A stretch of 64,000 nucleotides of DNA from Rhizocola hellebori (GTDB lineage: Bacteria > Actinomycetota > Actinomycetes > Mycobacteriales > Micromonosporaceae): assembly GCF_016862955.1 (NCBI RefSeq), contig NZ_BONY01000037.1, forward strand, positions 1 to 64,000. Reading direction: 5' to 3'. The translations under genes and the position numbers were made by a program. How positions within the stretch are numbered: the first letter of the stretch is position 1; the number at the start of each line of letters is the position of its first letter. Positions 54,745 through 63,921 of the stretch are shown here, one piece after another. The notes below the pieces were generated by a model. It ran no database searches, had not been told where the DNA came from, and saw only the letters and a program-made list of their open reading frames with translations.

Positions 54745-56262
54745 ATGGGCAGGCGAGAACGACCGATCGATCCAACATCAGGGGCGCTGGAGGCGTTCGC
54801 CTTCGATCTGCGGTTGCTGCGGGCCAAGGCAGGTGAACCGAGCTACCGCAAGCTCGCCCAGCGAGCCGGCGTTTCGGCTTCGGCGCTGTCGGCGGCCGCG
54901 AGTGGCACCGCCCTGCCTTCGTACCGGGTGATGCTGGCCTACGTGTCGGCGTGCGGGGCCGACATCGACGAGTGGTCCTCACGCTGGGAGGCGCTGCGAG
55001 CACAGCAGGATCAGCCGCCAAATGCCTCGCCCTGGCGGGATCTGCCCCCACCGAGCTTGGCATACGGGCCAAAGGCCGCCCTTGCTCAGACCGTATGGCA
55101 GCAGTGGATCCAGGGCCGCTTGCGGACCTCAGTCGGCGATGTCGACCTCATCGCGCCGCGTATGACCGGCGGTGACGGAAAGCTGCTCGATCTCGCGACG
55201 CTCGCAGGAGCGTTGCGCGGCAACCGCCGTGTCGTGCTGGTCGGTCCGCCCGGCATCGGCAAGAGCGTTGCCTGCCTTTGCCTGGTCCGGGAACTTCTGG
55301 CAAGCGGTTCAGGCCCCGTTCCCGTGGTGCTAGCGGCGCTTGACCTGCCGCGCGCCACGGGGGAGCCGATGGCGGACCGGTGGTGCGACGAGATCACGCG
55401 CCGGTATCAGACGAGCAGAGCCCAGGCGATGGCATGGCTAGAAAGCGGACAGCTCCTGCCAGTGATCGACGGGCTGGATGCGCTGTCACAAGCGGATCAG
55501 ACAGCATGCATCGGTGCTATCAATGTCATCCGCCCCTGTCTGATCACATGCCGCGCCGGCGCGTACGAGATGCTGGCGGCCAAATTTGGCCCGCATGACC
55601 TGGTCCGAATCCAGCCGCTGAGCCTGTCACAGGTCGAACGGCAGCTGCCCATCGAGCTCGATTCGGATCTCGCGGAATTGCTGACCACACCTGCTTTCCT
55701 GCGCCTGGCCCTGCGGATGCCATCACGCGAGGTGACCGGCCCGTCGGCGGTCTGCGCGGAACTGGTGCGTCAAAAGTCGACCGGCTACGCACCGCATCTG
55801 GCGTGGAATTGGTTGTCGTGGATGGCTCAGTTCCCGGTGTTCGATCCGCGAAACGTGCGTGTCAGCATGCTGTCGCGGCGAGCGCATCGCGGGCTGGCCC
55901 GTGGTGGGGCGATCGGTGTCGTAGCAATCTGCGCGCTGGCGGTCATCGAAGGGACCGCATGGCTGGTCGCTGGCTGGTGGCCTGAGCCGTACGAGGGCCC
56001 GGCCATGGCCGCCGCCCTCAGGTCAATCACCGCGATGGTATGCCTGGCTGCGGTGACCGCGGAGGCGCGACTGCGCCGAGCAATCGTGCGGTGGTTGCTG
56101 GTCGCTGAGGGTGCGCTGCCCCAAGATTTAGGACGCTTCCTGCACGCCGCTCATCGCGCCGGATTGCTGGATCAAACCCGCGACGGCTACCGCTTCGTCC
56201 ACCGGCAACTGCGCCGGTACTTCCTCGCCGACGCCCATCGGCGCATCGGCCGAATCGCCTGA
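54745..56262 (+). CDS. HTH-NACHT ATPase with membrane segments
   Basis: 505 residues. An XRE-type HTH occupies about 33-62 (YRKLAQRAGVSASALSAAASG). NACHT features are Walker A VGPPGIGKS (166-174), Walker B LLPVIDGLDAL (Asp242, Asp245) and Arg270 in ITCRAG. A helical region then leads to two hydrophobic segments near 385-405 and 420-440 and a short cytosolic tail. It lacks a long repeat sensor. STAND proteins with HTH domains are transcriptional switches, while other NACHT proteins are antiphage. The neighbours are exported proteins, so regulation of them is a fair guess. Confidence 0.8.
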   Translation: MGRRERPIDPTSGALEAFAFDLRLLRAKAGEPSYRKLAQRAGVSASALSAAASGTALPSYRVMLAYVSACGADIDEWSSRWEALRAQQDQPPNASPWRDLPPPSLAYGPKAALAQTVWQQWIQGRLRTSVGDVDLIAPRMTGGDGKLLDLATLAGALRGNRRVVLVGPPGIGKSVACLCLVRELLASGSGPVPVVLAALDLPRATGEPMADRWCDEITRRYQTSRAQAMAWLESGQLLPVIDGLDALSQADQTACIGAINVIRPCLITCRAGAYEMLAAKFGPHDLVRIQPLSLSQVERQLPIELDSDLAELLTTPAFLRLALRMPSREVTGPSAVCAELVRQKSTGYAPHLAWNWLSWMAQFPVFDPRNVRVSMLSRRAHRGLARGGAIGVVAICALAVIEGTAWLVAGWWPEPYEGPAMAAALRSITAMVCLAAVTAEARLRRAIVRWLLVAEGALPQDLGRFLHAAHRAGLLDQTRDGYRFVHRQLRRYFLADAHRRIGRIA

Positions 56263-56304
56263 CCCCATTTAGTTCATTCCCCTTTGGAAAGGAGCATCCC
56301 CAAA

Positions 56305-57930
56305 GTGCGAACCCATCCCAGAGTGACGCTCACCGCCGTGATGCTGCTCGGCGTGAGCCTGCTGGCCGCGCCGGCCTACGCGGCCAAGCCCCGTGCGGAG
56401 GTCATCAACGCGGATTTCGGCGTGTCCGAGCCATTGACCACGATCGCGAGCCGCCCCCAGCCCGCCGAACCGGCCGGCCTCGAAGTCCCCGAACGCGGTG
56501 GCCCGCCCGTGCCCGACAAGGGTTTCAGCGGCGACGTGTCCGGTGTGCAGGACCCCGACGCCAACCCGGGCATCCAGGTGATCCCGCCCTCGGTCAGCTT
56601 CGACGGGCTCACCGGCACGGCCAAGCCGCCGGACCCGGTCGGCGACGTCGGGCCCAACCACTACGTGGAAATGGTCAACCTGCGCGTCGGCGTCTACACC
56701 AAGGCCGGCGCCAACCTGCTCAACGTTCCCATCGGCTCGATCTTCACCGGACTGCCCGGCACACATAACTGCGAGGGCAACCACGGCGACCCCGTCGTGC
56801 TGCACGACCAGCTGGCCAACCGATGGCTGCTGACCCAGTTCACTGCCACCGCACCATTCTTCCTATGCGTCGCGGTCTCGCAGACCGCCAACCCGACCGG
56901 CGCGTACTTCCTCTACGCCTTCTCCACCGGCGTCAACTTCCCTGACTATCCCAAGTTCGGCGTCTGGAGCGGCGGATATCTGGCGTCCACAAGGGAATTC
57001 AACGGTGCCGCATTCGCAGGCGTCGGCACCTACGCGCTGGAGCGCTCGCAGATGCTCATCGGCGGCGCGGCCAAAGCGCTCAAGGTGTTGCTCACCACCG
57101 CGGGCGGGGCATGGCAGCCCGGCGACGGACTGCTACCCGCCGACCTGGATGGGACCACGCTGCCACCCAACGCCACACTCGCCCCGTTCATTGGCACCAT
57201 GGACAACGGTGCCGGCCTTGGTGCACCCTTCGATGGCATCAACGTCTTCCATCTGCGGTGGAACTTCGCCGCCAACACCGCGACGCTGACGTTGGTCAGA
57301 TCGATTCCAGGCCCGGCGATCGACACCATCTACCCATGCGCGCCAACCAGCCGCGACTGCCTGGAACAGGCGGGGACCACGCAGAAGCTTGACATTTTGT
57401 CGTACCGGCAGCGGCCCATGCATCGTGCCGCCTACCGAAACTTTGGCACCCACGAGTCACTGGTCACCAACCAGAGCGCCGAGTACGTCTTCGCCGGTAC
57501 CAGCCGCGCTGGGCTGCGCTGGTGGGAGCTGCGCGGGCTGAGCACCAATGCCCCCACTCTGGCTCAGTCCGGGCCGTTCGTGGCCAGCGGTGTCGACCGC
57601 ATCCACCGGTGGATGGGCAGCATCGCCCAGGACCGCGCCGGAAACATGATTATGGGGTACAGCATCAGCAGCGCCAACATCTTCCCGAGCATCCGCTACA
57701 CCGGCCGGATCAGCACCGACCCGCCTAACGTCATGCCACAGGGCGAAGGGCAGATCATCGCCGGGACCGGTGCCCAGACCGGAAGCCCACGCTGGGGCGA
57801 CTACACGTCGATGAACATAGATCCTGCCGACGATTGCACCTTCTGGTACGTCAACCAGTACTACGCCGTTACCGGTGCGACCTGGCGCACCCGCATCGGC
57901 CACTTCAGATTCCCCGCACCCACCTGCTGA
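56305..57930 (+). CDS. Secreted beta-propeller-like protein
   Basis: 541 residues from GTG 56305 (AAAGGAGC upstream). The signal peptide ends near PAYAA. Repeats include DPVVLHDQLANRWLLTQFT, DYPKFGVWSGGYLASTREF and WGDYTSMNIDPADDCTFWYV. These correspond in order to DYPHIG... and FGDYFTVRT in the 52909-54522 product, suggesting paralogy. No catalytic residues are recognised. It follows the HTH-NACHT gene by 42 bp. Confidence 0.7.
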   Translation: MRTHPRVTLTAVMLLGVSLLAAPAYAAKPRAEVINADFGVSEPLTTIASRPQPAEPAGLEVPERGGPPVPDKGFSGDVSGVQDPDANPGIQVIPPSVSFDGLTGTAKPPDPVGDVGPNHYVEMVNLRVGVYTKAGANLLNVPIGSIFTGLPGTHNCEGNHGDPVVLHDQLANRWLLTQFTATAPFFLCVAVSQTANPTGAYFLYAFSTGVNFPDYPKFGVWSGGYLASTREFNGAAFAGVGTYALERSQMLIGGAAKALKVLLTTAGGAWQPGDGLLPADLDGTTLPPNATLAPFIGTMDNGAGLGAPFDGINVFHLRWNFAANTATLTLVRSIPGPAIDTIYPCAPTSRDCLEQAGTTQKLDILSYRQRPMHRAAYRNFGTHESLVTNQSAEYVFAGTSRAGLRWWELRGLSTNAPTLAQSGPFVASGVDRIHRWMGSIAQDRAGNMIMGYSISSANIFPSIRYTGRISTDPPNVMPQGEGQIIAGTGAQTGSPRWGDYTSMNIDPADDCTFWYVNQYYAVTGATWRTRIGHFRFPAPTC

Positions 57931-57940
57931 CCACACAGCC

Positions 57941-57978
57941 CCTGCCGCGCCGCGCTCTTCCTGAGACGGCGCGGCAGG
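57941..57978. terminator. Terminator behind the 56305 gene
   Basis: CCTGCCGCGCCG pairs with CGGCGCGGCAGG (12 bp). Confidence 0.85.
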
Positions 57979-58163
57979 CCCTCTTCGCCGCCCCTAGCCA
58001 TCCGACCGGCCTTTGTCGAGCAGAAGCCGACATGCCCGGCGTGGCTGCCTCGATTGTTGATCATCCGCTGGCCCGCATGGCTCACACGTCGAGTGGCGGG
58101 TTCCGTCCCAAAGTTGCGCGAGCTGGTCCAGCAGCGATGCCTGCCGCCTCGGCCCGGATCAAG

Positions 58164-58628
58164 CTACCTGATGACGACGGGCGTGCTTTGTGTCATCTGG
58201 CTGAACCTGCCGTTGACGCCGATTGCTTGTACGGCGTACAGGTACTCTCCGGCCGCGGGTCGCGGATCAAGCATTGTGATGTCCTGGGCCGCGGGCCGGC
58301 CGATGACTGTCCACTGTGGCAGGTTCGCCAGCCGACGCAGACATAGGTAGCCGGCAAGGTCCTCGCCAGTGGCGTGCCAAGACAGCAGAACGCCGCCTGC
58401 CACTTCAACTGCACTTAGCTGCGCTGGTGCCAGCGGTTCGATAGCGGCGGCGCCTGCTGAGTTGATCCCGTTTGGTACAGCCGATGCAGTGGGGATGGGC
58501 TGACCTGACCCTCCAACCGGCCCGGCGGATACGGTGCTGCCAGAGGCCGCAGCCGGTGTGTCACCGGCAACGGGGGCGCATCCCGGCAGGCACAGCAGGG
58601 CTACGGTGAACACCAGGATCCGCCGCAT
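58164..58628 (-). CDS. Lipoprotein with fibronectin III-like domain
   Basis: 154 residues. The signal peptide ends in the lipobox CLPGC. A Ser/Gly/Pro linker precedes one fibronectin III-like unit (GGVLLSWHATGEDLAGYLCLR to EYLYAVQAIGVNGRFS). It recalls the repeats of the 50734 product. It follows the metalloprotease gene in the same direction and may be co-expressed. Confidence 0.75.
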   Translation of the reverse strand: MRRILVFTVALLCLPGCAPVAGDTPAAASGSTVSAGPVGGSGQPIPTASAVPNGINSAGAAAIEPLAPAQLSAVEVAGGVLLSWHATGEDLAGYLCLRRLANLPQWTVIGRPAAQDITMLDPRPAAGEYLYAVQAIGVNGRFSQMTQSTPVVIR

Positions 58629-58683
58629 GATCCCACCTCACTTGGGCGGCGGGGGCCTCACGGCCTCCGCCACCGCCGATCGA

Positions 58684-60945
58684 TCACTTCAATTTGAACA
58701 ACGCGAACTGCTGGCTGCCGTCACGGAACTGCACGGTCAGGCGTCGGCAGGTGCCTGACCACGGTTTGCTGGTCTTCCAGACATAGGTGTACTGGTCGGT
58801 AAGCGGATCGTAGGTGAGCGTGGCCTGACCCGGGTTCACGGTCTGCTCGATATCGTCCACCGGTGCACCACTGTCACAGGCGATCTGCTGTGAATAGGGC
58901 GATCCGGCCGCGAAGATGTCCAGCCCTTGATTGCCGCCGAGGCTGAATTTGACCGGGATCGCGCTGCCGGCCTTGACGGCGTTGACCGTCGGCGGGTTGT
59001 CCACCGGGCTGAAGAAGCCGGTGAAGGTGAACTGCGTCAGCGGTGGGATCTTCGCCGCCGCCTCCACCGTAAGAGTGTCCGACTCAGTCTCCATCGGCAG
59101 GTCCGGCGCGGCGCCGGCCAAGCCGATCGCGCCGCCCTTGAACGTGATGTTGGCCCAGTCGTTGTACCCGTTAAGCGTGGTGTTGCCGGCCTCGTTGTTG
59201 ACGTCGAACGAGACTCCGGTCTCGGTTGAGTTGCCGTTGCAGTTCCAGTCGATAGCACCACCAGCGTTGGCAACCGCCACATAGGCACCAGATGCCGGAC
59301 ACCAATGCCGAGTTCCGTAACCGGGGGCGCCGATGCCGGCCGGTTCGCTGAGGCTGTTCTCGTTCAACGATGCCAACGCCGACCGGGAGTAGTCGAAGGT
59401 TCCCGCCACACCGTTCTTGATCAGCCCGTCAAGCTGGAAACCGTAGTTCATGATGCTCAGATAGTTCGGTTTGTAGTTGTCGTGATCACCGCCGCCGTGC
59501 TTAAGACCCAGGTTGTGCCCGAGTTCGTGCATCAGTGTGCCCGCCTGCTGGTTGTCGGTGCCGACGCTGTTGGCGAACGAGCCGAGGCTCACGATCAGGT
59601 CGCTGGCACCGAACCCGCGTGACAGGCCCGACGAGGTCGTTGAGTCGTAGTTGTGGCCGGAGATCACGTAATGGAAGATCGGTGTCCGGCCAGTCGGAGT
59701 GAAGTTAGTGTTCTTGAGCGCGTCGAAAGCACTCCAGTTGTAGGTGGACGGAGTGCCGGTGCCCAGGTTCGCCACCTCAGCCAACTGATTGCCGCGGCTT
59801 AACGTGCCCCAGGTCGCGTTGGTGGAGAAGTTCATGATGCTGCCAGGACCCTGGTCGACGTGCATGTTGATCCCGACCGACCCTGTCGGGCTGACATATG
59901 GCGATGCCGCGAAGGCGTCCACCACCTTCTTGATCGCTGTGTTGGAGAGGGCGTGGCTGTGAGCACCGCCGCCCATCCAGTCGATCTCCAGGAAGATGTC
60001 GGGTTTGTTCTTGTCCGCGCCCATCGCCGGCAGGTCGACGAATTGCGGCGTGACAGGGCCAGAGGCGTCCGGGTCGATGGTGACTCCGTTGGTCTCCCAC
60101 TCGTCCAGTAACGCGTCACCGTCGCTGTCGACACCACCGCCGGTGGCGCACGACCCAGGTGGGATTTCAAAAGCGACGGCACGCCGCGGTTCGTATGCCT
60201 CCACCGACCACATCACCGTCTTGGGAGAGAAGGTCACACTGTCACATTCGAGATCCTCGTCGCGTACCCCACCAGCGCCGGTGCCGAAGTCAAACACTGG
60301 GGCGAAATTGTCGCGTCGCACCACCCACACGTGGTTGCAGCCGTTGGAACCTTCGAAAAGAAGCTCTCCGCCGATGGCCACTCCGCTGTTGAAGCATCCG
60401 CTGCCGTGCCAGCCGAAGCTGCTCAGCAGAGCACCGGCGACACTGTACTTGTAGATGGTCTGGGACACATCGGGGCTGATCAGCAACGTGTCGTCCTTGG
60501 CGTCGTATGCCAGGCCGTCGTCAAGTTCGATGGTCGCCGCAGCGGTCGCGTTGAACACCACGGAGCCAGCGCCCGACACCGGATCGATCAAACGGATGTC
60601 GCCGTCGGACCCGACACCGCCACCCCAGCCGGCCCAAATCTTCTTTCGCTTGCCATCCCACGCCAACGCGCCCAGGCCGCCGGCCACGTTGTAGGAAGCC
60701 AAAATCGCGCCGGTGAGCGCGTTGGCCTTGTACAGATCAGGACTGCTGGCGTAGCAGCTGTACCACAGCTGCTCACCGTCAAAGGCGATGCCGACACCGA
60801 TGCCGCTGCCGCACGGAGCGGCGAAGTCGGTCTCATGCACTAGGTCCCCGTTGGCCGCGCTGACTGGTACGGACGCGATCAACGCGCTTGCCAGCATTGC
60901 GGCCGCTACCGCGTAGAGCCATCGCTGTTTGAGTAGTCGATACAT
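58684..60945 (-). CDS. Secreted zinc metalloprotease with beta-propeller
   Basis: 753 residues from ATG 60945, preceded by AGGAGGAGACAG. A signal peptide (AAAMLASALIASVPVSAA) is followed by a seven-blade-like region, then a zincin domain with HELGHNLGLKH near residue 475 and a Met-turn YLSIMNYGF. The third zinc ligand makes this metzincin-like. The end (AIPVKFSLGG to TSKPWSGTCRRLTVQF) is a PxKF domain common in actinobacterial exoenzymes. The substrate is unknown. Confidence 0.85.
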   Translation of the reverse strand: MYRLLKQRWLYAVAAAMLASALIASVPVSAANGDLVHETDFAAPCGSGIGVGIAFDGEQLWYSCYASSPDLYKANALTGAILASYNVAGGLGALAWDGKRKKIWAGWGGGVGSDGDIRLIDPVSGAGSVVFNATAAATIELDDGLAYDAKDDTLLISPDVSQTIYKYSVAGALLSSFGWHGSGCFNSGVAIGGELLFEGSNGCNHVWVVRRDNFAPVFDFGTGAGGVRDEDLECDSVTFSPKTVMWSVEAYEPRRAVAFEIPPGSCATGGGVDSDGDALLDEWETNGVTIDPDASGPVTPQFVDLPAMGADKNKPDIFLEIDWMGGGAHSHALSNTAIKKVVDAFAASPYVSPTGSVGINMHVDQGPGSIMNFSTNATWGTLSRGNQLAEVANLGTGTPSTYNWSAFDALKNTNFTPTGRTPIFHYVISGHNYDSTTSSGLSRGFGASDLIVSLGSFANSVGTDNQQAGTLMHELGHNLGLKHGGGDHDNYKPNYLSIMNYGFQLDGLIKNGVAGTFDYSRSALASLNENSLSEPAGIGAPGYGTRHWCPASGAYVAVANAGGAIDWNCNGNSTETGVSFDVNNEAGNTTLNGYNDWANITFKGGAIGLAGAAPDLPMETESDTLTVEAAAKIPPLTQFTFTGFFSPVDNPPTVNAVKAGSAIPVKFSLGGNQGLDIFAAGSPYSQQIACDSGAPVDDIEQTVNPGQATLTYDPLTDQYTYVWKTSKPWSGTCRRLTVQFRDGSQQFALFKLK

Positions 60946-61700
60946 CTGTCTCCTCCTGGCTCGGTGCCTGCAGGGTCGGCTGGCACCGTCGGGTACCCGC
61001 CAGAAACGACACTTGTCCAGGACAACAATCACTAACATCGCAGAGACGGTGATCTGACATAGACGCCGACCGAAAGTTGCCTGCACAGAGCCAGCCATCG
61101 AAAACCCGATACAGTGCGCCGAACCCATCGGAGTGGAATCGCTATCGGAATCACACTTTGGAGCGAACGGCGCAGACATTGGAGCAAGTTTGCGATACGC
61201 ATGCTGCCGTGCCTACAAAATCTAGTTCAGCGGTGACGCAGGAAATCGCCTGATCTAGATTGGCGCATTGACCCGAGCCAAAGCCATGCGCCCAAGTATC
61301 GTGCCGCGACAGAACCCGGTGAGACGCGGCGCTTCGGGGACCTCGAGATCGATCTCGGAAAGTGGCCGATCGGACAAGCCGCGGGTCGTCTCGCAAGGAT
61401 CCATATCGGAATGGTGTTCTGGGTGACGGGGATTACGGTTGTGACCAAGCTGGTCATCGATACATACTGGTTGTGCCCGTCAATGAGCTTGCGACTAGAG
61501 TGATTATTAGGTGACTGAACCGACCGGGGATGGCCCGGAGCTGCGGTTTGTGGCATTGGCTGCCGAAGCTGACATTGACTGATTTGGCTACTTGCGATGG
61601 CGGGCGGCTTGCGCGTTTGGCGCGCTGTTTTCTGTTGAGCCGTCACGCCTGTTGCCGGGCATTTCTATGTCTGGTGGCACGCCGTCGCAAGGGGACTCTC
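60946..61700. other. Long intergenic region with a start-less coding-like stretch
   Basis: Apart from the palindrome TTGTCC-a-GGACAA at 61013-61025, the only structure is an open frame at 61237-61503 without a start codon, listed separately. The rest shows no convincing gene on either strand. Confidence 0.4.
61237..61503 (+). pseudogene. Start-less protein-like fragment
   Basis: Between two stops the frame reads SHAPKYRAATEPGETRRFGD, LEIDLGKWPIGQAAGRLARI and HIGMVFWVTGITVVTKLV over 88 codons. Composition is protein-like, with an amphipathic and a hydrophobic part, but no ATG, GTG or TTG begins it before the first such residue. It may be the tail of a broken gene. Confidence 0.3.
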
Positions 61701-62492
61701 ATGGACGATCTGTTGGTCGTTGGCATGGATCTGGTTACTGGACGGGTTGTTCATGTCGGCGATGCGTCAGCTGATACCTGGAAGATCAAGGGTTTTGGCG
61801 GTGATGGCACGCTGGTGTGCCGTGACTGCCTGGACGGGGATGGTGTGCCTGCCGGGACGAAGGTGCCTTTGGTGTACCGCGGCAGGCTGCATGGCAAGCG
61901 CCGCGCGCATTTTGCTCATCCTCCGGGACTTGGTCCGAAGGGTGGGCACTGGCCTGAGACGGCATGGCACCGTGATGCGAAGAAGGCGATAGCGTCGTGG
62001 GCGTGCTGGCAGCCGGGGTTCGTCAGCGTCTGCTTGGAACGGTGGACACCGGATCGGCGTCGCCGCAGCGATGTCAGGGTCACGTTGCGTGAGGGACCGG
62101 TGATCGCGATCGAAGTGCAGCAGCATGCGATGACCGATTCGGCCTGGCGCAAACGTCACCGCGACTATGCCTCCGAAGGGATCCTGGATATCTGGTTGTG
62201 GCATCAGCGAGTCGGCGTTCCCGGTATAGCGCTGGGCGAGCCGCAATGCCATTGGCAGCTCAACGAGCAACTCGATCGCATCGGTATGCCGATCGCCCAT
62301 GCTCATATCGGAGACGCTGGGAATGCGGCGGCGCCTGGTCTATGGCTTGGTGAGCACTACCCGCCATGCTCGGGAGATCGGGTGAGGTTCGCCTGGCAGG
62401 ACCTATCCGATCTGACGTTGTCCGGTCGTCGTGGCCTGGTGCTCGTGGAGCATGCTGATGGGCTGTGGCCGGGGATGCCATCGGGATCCTGA
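61701..62492 (+). CDS. CoiA-like nuclease
   Basis: 263 residues from ATG 61701 after GGGGACTC. The CoiA-type pattern is CRDC with a GRLHGKRRAHFAHPPG block, then ETAWHRDAKKAI and a PD-(D/E)XK core RRSDVRVT...VIAIEVQQHAM, where Asp, Glu and Gln take the catalytic positions. CoiA proteins help recombine incoming DNA in competent bacteria; in actinomycetes they occur as orphans. The C-terminal 90 residues are of unknown type. Confidence 0.75.
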   Translation: MDDLLVVGMDLVTGRVVHVGDASADTWKIKGFGGDGTLVCRDCLDGDGVPAGTKVPLVYRGRLHGKRRAHFAHPPGLGPKGGHWPETAWHRDAKKAIASWACWQPGFVSVCLERWTPDRRRRSDVRVTLREGPVIAIEVQQHAMTDSAWRKRHRDYASEGILDIWLWHQRVGVPGIALGEPQCHWQLNEQLDRIGMPIAHAHIGDAGNAAAPGLWLGEHYPPCSGDRVRFAWQDLSDLTLSGRRGLVLVEHADGLWPGMPSGS

Positions 62493-62594
62493 TTAGATTC
62501 CAGCCGAAGTCAGCGTTGGCCGGCGAAGCGACCGCTGAGTCTGCGTGTCGTGGACCGGCCAGCCGCAGTATTCCCGATTGGTGTTCAGGCCTGT

Positions 62595-62999
62595 TCAGGG
62601 TTGGGCGGTGATGGCGGTGATTCCGGGTAGGTCGCCGAATTTGGCGGCGGCGTCGCGGCTGACGATCAGGCGGTCGGTTTCGAGGGCGTGGGCAGCGATG
62701 ATGAGGTCGTGGGCGCCGCGAGATTTGCCTTGTTTGCGGGTGTGGGCGATGAGGCGGACGTGGTGTGCTGCGGTGGTGTCGGTGTAGTCGAGGGTGTCAA
62801 TGGTGGAGGTGATGGTTGCCAGAGCGCGGGCGCGGTCGGCTGCCCGCTCGGCTGTGTCGGCTAGCTCGATGCCGGTGCGGTATTCGGCGATGGTGATGGC
62901 GGCGATGGCGAGTTCGTCGTCGTCGAATTGAGTTTGGTTGATGGTGGCGCGTTCGTAGGCGATGAGGATGTTGGTGTCGAGGATCAGGCGCCGGCCCAC
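62595..62999 (-). CDS. VapC-type PIN domain toxin
   Basis: 134 residues from GTG 62999. LILDTNILIAYE, the middle Glu in AEYRTGIEL, and DLIIAAHALETDR...VSRDAAKFGDL carry the acidic residues of a PIN ribonuclease. It overlaps the antitoxin gene by 16 bp, downstream of it. Confidence 0.9.
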   Translation of the reverse strand: MGRRLILDTNILIAYERATINQTQFDDDELAIAAITIAEYRTGIELADTAERAADRARALATITSTIDTLDYTDTTAAHHVRLIAHTRKQGKSRGAHDLIIAAHALETDRLIVSRDAAAKFGDLPGITAITAQP

Positions 63000-63253
63000 G
63001 GATCATCCCCATCGTTGGTGAGAAGCGCTGTGGCGTCGGCGATGTCGTGTTCGAAACGGTCGTCAGGGGGTGTTGTGGAAGCCAGGGCGGCGCGCAGGTC
63101 TCTGCCGGTACGGCGGTGAGCTGGCCGGATTTCAGCGACGGGGCGGTTGCCTCTTGTCACGACCACGCTCTCTCCGCGTTCTATGGCGTCGAGGAGGTCG
63201 GAGAACCTCCGGGATGCTTCGGTGGCTGTCATGGTCCGCATGACCACGATCAT
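62984..63253 (-). CDS. Phd/YefM-type antitoxin
   Basis: 89 residues. TATEASRRFSDLLDAIERGESVVVTRGNRPVAEI is the standard Phd/YefM DNA-binding part; the acidic C-terminus should wrap the VapC-type toxin. ATG 63253 is chosen because a perfect 15-base palindrome adjoins it at once; ATG 63238 is an alternative. Leaderless translation under autoregulation is likely. Confidence 0.85.
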   Translation of the reverse strand: MIVVMRTMTATEASRRFSDLLDAIERGESVVVTRGNRPVAEIRPAHRRTGRDLRAALASTTPPDDRFEHDIADATALLTNDGDDPWAGA

Positions 63254-63268
63254 ATCTGATAATCAGAT
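63254..63268. promoter_or_regulatory. Palindromic operator of the toxin-antitoxin operon
   Basis: ATCTGAT-A-ATCAGAT lies directly before the antitoxin start and overlaps the likely -10 box. Confidence 0.7.
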
Positions 63269-63399
63269 TCGGCGGCGACTGTATGCGCCCACATTGGCAC
63301 AGCGCCCCTTACCGATGAATCATGCCGGTTTGTCGTGATGTTGTGGACCCGGGCGGTGAATGGTCATGGCGAGGGCGTGCCAATCGGGAGGTGGGAAGA

Positions 63400-63717
63400 G
63401 TGGAGGACCGACGTCCGGTTGTCGGTGACTTTCTGACCTTGTTCGACATTGGCGAGATCGCGCAGTGGACGCGGCATGGCGAGTCGATGATCCGAAGGTG
63501 GATTGGCAGCGGGAAGATCCCTGGCTGTTATCGGACCCGGCCGGGCGGGAAGATCTTCATGAGCGGTGATCAGCTCGCACTGCTGATCAGATCGTGGCAG
63601 GAGGCCGACATCGAACCGCCAAATCCCGCGCGGCGGTCCACGCGCGTCAAGCGTCGTGATCCAGTTGCGCCCACCCGCCGAGGCGGACACGCGCCCAAGC
63701 AGCGCCTCGCGTCGTAG
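63400..63717 (+). CDS. MerR/excisionase-like HTH protein
   Basis: 105 residues from GTG 63400, chosen for GGGAGG 7 bases upstream; ATG 63322 is in frame. FDIGEIAQWTRHGESMIRRWIGSGKIPGCYRTRPGGKIFM is an HTH_17-type winged helix. The tail is basic and disordered. No integrase is visible beside it. Confidence 0.65.
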   Translation: MEDRRPVVGDFLTLFDIGEIAQWTRHGESMIRRWIGSGKIPGCYRTRPGGKIFMSGDQLALLIRSWQEADIEPPNPARRSTRVKRRDPVAPTRRGGHAPKQRLAS

Positions 63718-63921
63718 GAGGTTCGTTGTCAAAAACGATACATCGAAGCATTGATGAGCTATCCGGCGCACCCTTGGGTGCACCGTAGCTTTTCAGCAGC
63801 TCACGAGCTGTTTCTCGAAGAGCCCGGCCTACCCGCCGGGCTTAACCCATCTGTCCCGCCAGATGCCTACGGATGATCTATCGTCCAAGCTAAGGGATCA
63901 CGCCTCAAACTACGAGGACAC
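63718..63921. other. Intergenic region with two hairpins
   Basis: GGTGCACCC/GGGTGCGCC-type and AGCCCGG/CCGGGCT dyads at about 63765-63790 and 63821-63845 follow the HTH gene. No other feature is seen. Confidence 0.4.
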
